Of a stretch of DNA of 6,465 nt, positions 4,128 through 6,465 are shown piece by piece. Origin of the DNA: CAZVON01 sp964628435 (GTDB taxonomy: Bacteria; Patescibacteriota; Microgenomatia; Levybacterales; UBA12049). The notes beneath the pieces are model-generated. The model had not been told where the DNA came from, searched no databases, and saw only the letters and a list, made by a program, of their open reading frames with translations. The translations under genes and the position numbers were made by a program. The DNA is taken from positions 1-6,465 of the forward strand of contig CAZVON010000043.1 of assembly GCA_964628435.1 (NCBI GenBank), given 5' to 3'. Position 1 is the first letter of the stretch. Every line of letters begins with the position of its first letter.

Positions 4128-5443
4128 TGTACTTTTGACTTTTGCTCGCCTCGCACCAGAGTCGACGCTAGGCGCTGAGTCGAAGCGGGACTTTTGAATT
4201 TTGAATTTATGAAAAGTTGTATTTGTGTTTTAAACCGTTCTTTGGAAAACTTTTGTGCACGTTTGACACATTCTCTTTTCATGCTTAAATGATTTAAATC
4301 ATTTAAGCGCTTAACTGCTTTTGAAAAATTGTCAATAGTGAGCTCGTCAAAAAATATTCCCGTTCTCCCATCTACTATGGATTCGACAACTCCTCCACTT
4401 CTGTATGCGATAACCGGCGTACCTGCTGCCATTGCCTCAACTGGCGTAATGCCAAAATCCTCATCCTCCGCAGCGAATATATACGCCTTCGCATTCTTCA
4501 TCAATTCAAATTTTTCTTCATCACTCACTTCCCCAACAAACTCGATTTTTGGATTTTGAGATGCCCGCTCCGCCCGCCTAGCTGCGAGGCTGGCCAAATC
4601 TCCAGCGAGACGAGTAGTTTTGCGATTTGCGCTTTGAGCTTTGAGATGAAAGTCTCCGAACTCTTTACCAAACACCTTTAACGGCAAATTCAGTTCTCGA
4701 CACGCCTGAACAATGAAGTCAATATGTTTTGGCCGCGCCAATCGCCCACCAGCAAGATAGTAGCTCTTTTTTTTCGATTCTGAATTCTGCTCGCCTCGCG
4801 AAGCGGGAATTCTGAATTCTGAATTGATTTCGACTGGTGGATATATCACAACCGAATCTCTTCTATAAAACTTTTCAATGCGCTTTTGAACATTCACCGA
4901 ATTGGCAATAAAAAAATCAACATTTTGCGCTGATTGGTAATCAACGAGCCGCAAAAAATGATTGGCAATTTCTCCAACAACTCTAAAAACAATATTCTTC
5001 TTCCATTGTCTAGCTGTTGCGTATCCATAGAGGTATCGTGGCGGTGTGTGGCAGTAGCAAACATGCAAAGGTCGCTTTGCATGCCCTGAGCGCTTGTCCT
5101 GAGATGAGTCGAAGGATTGTCGAAGGGTCTGAATCGTATTCGGAGTATAGGCACCAGTAGCTGAAACAATCACAACATCAAATGCAGAAAAATCAAATGA
5201 GCGGAATAATAAAGGGCTTAAGAGACGTAAGGGACTTATCAATTTTTCTCTAAAAGGCAGGTATTTTACCCAACTTTCCCTAATCTCCCAACTATCAAAC
5301 CTCTTTTTGTGTGGCCCTAAAAAAGAAGATAAATAGACTGTGGTAAAAACAGGCGCATCCGGATACAATTCATGCAACGCCTCAAGCACCCGCTCCGCTC
5401 CCCCGTATTCTTTGATATAGTCGTGTACGAGCGCAATTTTCAT
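4124..5443 (-). CDS. GT4-family glycosyltransferase with four in-frame repeat-derived inserts
   Basis: This is a retaining GT-B transferase that moves a sugar (possibly mannose, as in WbaZ-like enzymes; substrate not determinable) from a nucleotide sugar onto a cell-surface glycan or lipid at the inner face of the membrane. The N-terminal domain starts MKIALVHDYIKEYGGAERVL and has CYCHTPPRYLYG at 129-140. The C-terminal nucleotide-binding domain shows YLAGGRLARPKHID (229-242), IEFVGEVSDEEK (300-311) and the EX7E motif EDFGITPVE (Glu328 and Glu336). GTPVIAYRSGGVVE follows at 341-354. At 439 residues it is longer than typical relatives. The extra length falls in four segments encoded by palindromic repeats (about 106-127, 207-223, 266-297 and 412-436), all avoiding the motifs above. 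It overlaps the next gene by ATGA. A strong promoter lies 6 nt before the ATG and there is no SD, so the mRNA may be leaderless. Confidence 0.9.
   Translation of the reverse strand: MKIALVHDYIKEYGGAERVLEALHELYPDAPVFTTVYLSSFLGPHKKRFDSWEIRESWVKYLPFREKLISPLRLLSPLLFRSFDFSAFDVVIVSATGAYTPNTIQTLRQSFDSSQDKRSGHAKRPLHVCYCHTPPRYLYGYATARQWKKNIVFRVVGEIANHFLRLVDYQSAQNVDFFIANSVNVQKRIEKFYRRDSVVIYPPVEINSEFRIPASRGEQNSESKKKSYYLAGGRLARPKHIDFIVQACRELNLPLKVFGKEFGDFHLKAQSANRKTTRLAGDLASLAARRAERASQNPKIEFVGEVSDEEKFELMKNAKAYIFAAEDEDFGITPVEAMAAGTPVIAYRSGGVVESIVDGRTGIFFDELTIDNFSKAVKRLNDLNHLSMKRECVKRAQKFSKERFKTQIQLFINSKFKSPASTQRLASTLVRGEQKSKVQ
4131..4208. repeat. Palindromic element at the 3' end of the glycosyltransferase gene
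   Basis: A 44-bp GC-rich core (4145-4188) begins CTCGCCTCGC and ends GAAGCGG. It is bracketed by the 8-bp direct repeat GACTTTTG (4137-4144 and 4189-4196), and AT-rich tandem units (TTGAATTT) follow on the right. In the gene frame it encodes the C-terminal tail PASTQRLASTLVRGEQKSK. The core ends match the element at 4776-4825 in the same orientation and the element at 4555-4648 in reverse. It appears to have supplied a new C-terminus up to the ATGA junction. Confidence 0.65.
4555..4648. repeat. Palindromic element inside the glycosyltransferase gene, inverted copy
   Basis: The 9-bp direct repeat TTTGAGATG (4555-4563 and 4640-4648) brackets GC-rich DNA. Read on the minus strand, this DNA begins CTCGTCTCGC and ends GCTAGGCGGGCGGAGCGGG. 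That is the same end pattern, including GCTAGGCG, as the core at 4145-4188, but in the opposite orientation. Its right flank holds short CAAA-containing tandem units. It is translated in frame as RKTTRLAGDLASLAARRAER and a few more residues, between LKVFGK and IEFVGE, where GT4 enzymes usually have a short loop. Confidence 0.6.
4776..4825. repeat. Palindromic element with GAATTCT tandem flanks inside the glycosyltransferase gene
   Basis: An 18-bp core GCTCGCCTCGCGAAGCGG (4789-4806), itself a near-palindrome, lies between GAATTCT at 4782-4788 and a tandem run of GAATTCT units at 4807-4825. In the gene frame it reads NSEFRIPASRGEQNSES. The peptide resembles that of the 3'-end element (PAS..RGEQ.SK), which shows that both copies are read in the same frame. 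It sits in the linker after the IYPPVE strand and before YYLAGGRL. Confidence 0.65.
5062..5083. repeat. Perfect 9-bp inverted repeat, 4-nt loop
   Basis: CATGCAAAG (5062-5070) and CTTTGCATG (5075-5083) form a perfect hairpin immediately beside the REP-like element at 5084-5127. The arm at 5062-5070 (minus strand CTTTGCATG) encodes the LHV at the start of the conserved LHVCYCHTP motif, so it is probably native. The other arm looks like a mirrored copy of it and encodes part of the extra segment GHAKRP. Confidence 0.75.
5084..5127. repeat. Nested REP-like element inside the glycosyltransferase gene
   Basis: Read on the minus strand, the outer part CCCTTCGACAA..GCGCTCAGGG is interrupted by an inner TCCTTCGACTCATCTCAG. 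A 5-bp repeat GACAA lies on both sides (plus-strand TTGTC at 5094-5098 and 5117-5121). Removing the inner 18 bp and one 5-bp copy leaves a 21-bp palindromic unit with CCCTTCGA and CTCAGGG ends. It is translated in frame as QSFDSSQDKRSG between GAYTPNTIQ and the CYCHTPPRYLYG motif. Confidence 0.7.
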
Positions 5444-5449
5444 TTATTC

Positions 5450-5478
5450 ATTATACCATTCAGTTGAGATAATGTCTG
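5450..5478 (-). promoter_or_regulatory. Promoter of the glycosyltransferase operon
   Basis: On the minus strand a perfect extended -10, TGGTATAAT (5458-5450), lies 17 nt from a -35-like CAGACA (5478-5473; GACA matches). Only 6 nt (GAATAA) separate the -10 from the ATG at 5443, so the predicted transcription start falls at or next to the start codon. There is no SD, consistent with a leaderless mRNA. The promoter lies in the 50-nt gap after the regulator gene. Confidence 0.65.
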
Positions 5479-5493
5479 AGGTTTGGTGGACAA

Positions 5494-6294
5494 TCAAAGT
5501 GATTCTTCTTGCGCCTCTGCGATAGGCTCTCTCTGCGTTGAATATATCCAATACCAAGCCGCAAGCTGGGCTTGAGTACGAACAGGTATTCTCTTGTAAA
5601 TATCTGTAAAAAGATTCTTTATTGTTTGTACGGCGCATACACGCATTCTTGCAATTTCTTTAGCAGAACTTACAGGTTTTCTTCTATCATTTCTTCCAAC
5701 AAAGATGTCAAGCACTTCCCGATGGGTATCCAAAAGACCATCAAATGATTCTACTGGAACTGTTTTGAGTACTTCTTCATCAACCTCTAATAATCTATGC
5801 TCCATTGCAGCAACAACAGCTTCTGCGTTTGAAGAAACACCAAGTTTTTTATATAACTTGTCCAAATGGTAGTTTACCGTACCAAATGTTAATCTTCTTT
5901 CTATTTCTTGTCTAGTGAGTCCTTGCGAAACCAAAGAAATAATTTCTTTTTCTCTTTCGGTTAAAGTTAGAGCCTCGTCTGATTGGGCATAATCGAGAGG
6001 GAAAACTACAACAAGATATTTACTTGAACCAGCAACACCATATAGTCTCCATTTTCTCTCTACGCAGCTTTTTTGCCGACCTTTTCTTGATTCTTCTTTG
6101 GGACCTTCTGTAAGATAACTGACTTTCTTACGCAACCCGTCAAGATCTTCTCTCGTTAAAATATTATCAACAGTAAATAGCACAAAGCCAGATATATCTG
6201 GGACTACATACTGCGGTGGCAGATTTCTTGTCTTATCGTGAACCGGAAAGGATGAGATCTTATGGTGCGACTGAGGAAAAAAGGATTCTTTCAT
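5494..6294 (-). CDS. Transcriptional regulator with tandem LuxR-type HTH segments
   Basis: This is probably a cytosolic DNA-binding regulator; ligand and targets are unknown. With the chosen start it has 266 residues. The N-terminal part (about 1-105) has no domain I recognise; it includes DISGFVLFTVDN (33-44), a basic segment around KGRQKSCVERK (71-81) and SSKYLVVVFPLDYA (90-103). A clear LuxR/GerE HTH spans about 110-168: LTEREKEIISLVSQGLTRQE, then IERRLTFGTVNYHLDKLYKK and LGVSSNAEAV. A second, divergent copy lies at about 183-250, with HREVLDIF, KEIARMRV and VQTIKNLFTDIYKRIPVRTQ plus an enlarged first turn. No response-regulator aspartate domain is visible. An in-frame ATG at 6369 would add 25 residues, but the ATG at 6294-6292 has GGAGGA 6 nt upstream and is preferred. 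It precedes the glycosyltransferase operon and could control it; that is inference. Confidence 0.8.
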   Translation of the reverse strand: MKESFFPQSHHKISSFPVHDKTRNLPPQYVVPDISGFVLFTVDNILTREDLDGLRKKVSYLTEGPKEESRKGRQKSCVERKWRLYGVAGSSKYLVVVFPLDYAQSDEALTLTEREKEIISLVSQGLTRQEIERRLTFGTVNYHLDKLYKKLGVSSNAEAVVAAMEHRLLEVDEEVLKTVPVESFDGLLDTHREVLDIFVGRNDRRKPVSSAKEIARMRVCAVQTIKNLFTDIYKRIPVRTQAQLAAWYWIYSTQREPIAEAQEESL

Positions 6295-6300
6295 TGGTAT

Positions 6301-6306
6301 TCCTCC
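6301..6306 (-). promoter_or_regulatory. Ribosome binding site deciding the regulator start
   Basis: GGAGGA on the minus strand lies 6 nt before the ATG at 6294-6292, the best Shine-Dalgarno match in the window. It favours this start over the upstream in-frame ATGs at 6369 and 6333. Confidence 0.7.
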
Positions 6307-6376
6307 GATTGGTTTGTCCAAAGGAGTATGCATTTTACCAATAAAACAGCCGTTTTCAAATGATACCATACCTTAT

Positions 6377-6405
6377 AGTATGGCATGGGCGGGCTAGCTT
6401 GTCAA
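6377..6405 (-). promoter_or_regulatory. Promoter of the regulator gene
   Basis: On the minus strand a consensus -35 TTGACA (6405-6400) is followed after 17 nt by CATACT (6382-6377), preceded by TGC as an extended -10. The predicted start near 6370 gives a leader of about 75 nt to the SD-backed ATG at 6294. If translation instead began at the ATG at 6369, that mRNA would be leaderless. Confidence 0.65.
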
Positions 6406-6423
6406 TTTACTATACGTGAAATC

Positions 6424-6452
6424 TTGATTTTTACCAAAGAGTGGAGTATAAG
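6424..6452 (+). promoter_or_regulatory. Candidate divergent promoter at the right edge
   Basis: On the plus strand TTGATT (6424-6429) and TATAAG (6447-6452) are 17 nt apart, and an ATG lies 8 nt further on at 6461-6463. The spacing mirrors the glycosyltransferase promoter and may mark a divergent gene with a leaderless start, but only five bases of any such gene are in the window. Confidence 0.3.
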
Positions 6453-6465
6453 AAAAAAGTATGTC

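Noticed and set aside
4131..5127. CRISPR array suggested by several repeats in one kilobase
   Set aside because: The repeats differ in sequence, orientation and spacing and are embedded in a coding frame; there are no regular spacers or cas genes.
4329..5169. Open frames 4329-4559 (+) and 4894-5169 (-) within the glycosyltransferase
   Set aside because: They overlap the conserved GT4 coding frame; the second is a frame-shifted reading through the REP-like element.
4124..5443. Glycosyltransferase treated as a pseudogene because of its odd extra segments
   Set aside because: The reading frame is continuous through all four elements and the GT4 catalytic motifs, including both EX7E glutamates, are intact.
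5444..5638. Minus-strand frame 5444-5638
   Set aside because: It is an out-of-frame reading over the C-terminal HTH of the regulator and the promoter region.

Overview
The window looks like part of a Patescibacteria (Candidate Phyla Radiation) genome. The evidence is compact, AT-rich, almost entirely minus-strand genes with overlapping or nearly abutting ends, a short RecF and a UMP kinase of the archaeal subtype. Many starts lack a Shine-Dalgarno (SD) sequence, and small palindromic repeats occur both between and inside genes. The phylum-level assignment is inference from protein style; no rRNA or marker set is present.

Layout, read in the direction of transcription (right to left). (1) 6294-5494: a regulator with two LuxR-like helix-turn-helix (HTH) segments, with its own promoter and a leader of about 75 nt. 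(2) 5443-2702: a probable operon of a GT4 glycosyltransferase, a small multi-pass membrane protein of unknown function (ATGA overlap) and the DNA glycosylase mutM (4-nt gap). A strong extended -10 promoter sits only 6 nt from the glycosyltransferase ATG, so that mRNA may be leaderless. (3) 2565-2167: a RelE/YafQ-type toxin-antitoxin pair whose toxin is broken by a one-base deletion in an A run. Beside it on the plus strand is what may be the tail of a destroyed gene (2533-2700). (4) 1995-1: UMP kinase, recF and the start of an NAD(P)H-hydrate dehydratase gene that runs off the left edge, with recF and the last gene overlapping by 8 nt.

The most unusual signal is a set of small palindromic elements (about 20-90 bp) that sit inside protein-coding genes without breaking the frame. 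The glycosyltransferase carries four (at 5062-5127, 4776-4825, 4555-4648 and 4131-4208) and mutM carries one (3445-3464). Another mosaic lies in the UMP kinase leader. Two families are visible: a CCTTCGAC..CTCAGG type, and a CTCGCCTCGC..GAAGCGGG type bracketed by different short AT-rich direct repeats. In one copy a second element seems to have inserted into a first with a 5-bp duplication (GACAA). This resembles the in-gene palindromic elements known from Rickettsia, but with unrelated sequence.

Functionally the window mixes envelope or exopolysaccharide sugar transfer, oxidative DNA repair, recombination repair, pyrimidine nucleotide synthesis, metabolite repair, and a decaying toxin-antitoxin module. 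There is no CRISPR array, tRNA, rRNA or recognisable transposase. No stretch over 300 bases is without a gene or gene remnant; the longest gene-free gap is 1996-2166.
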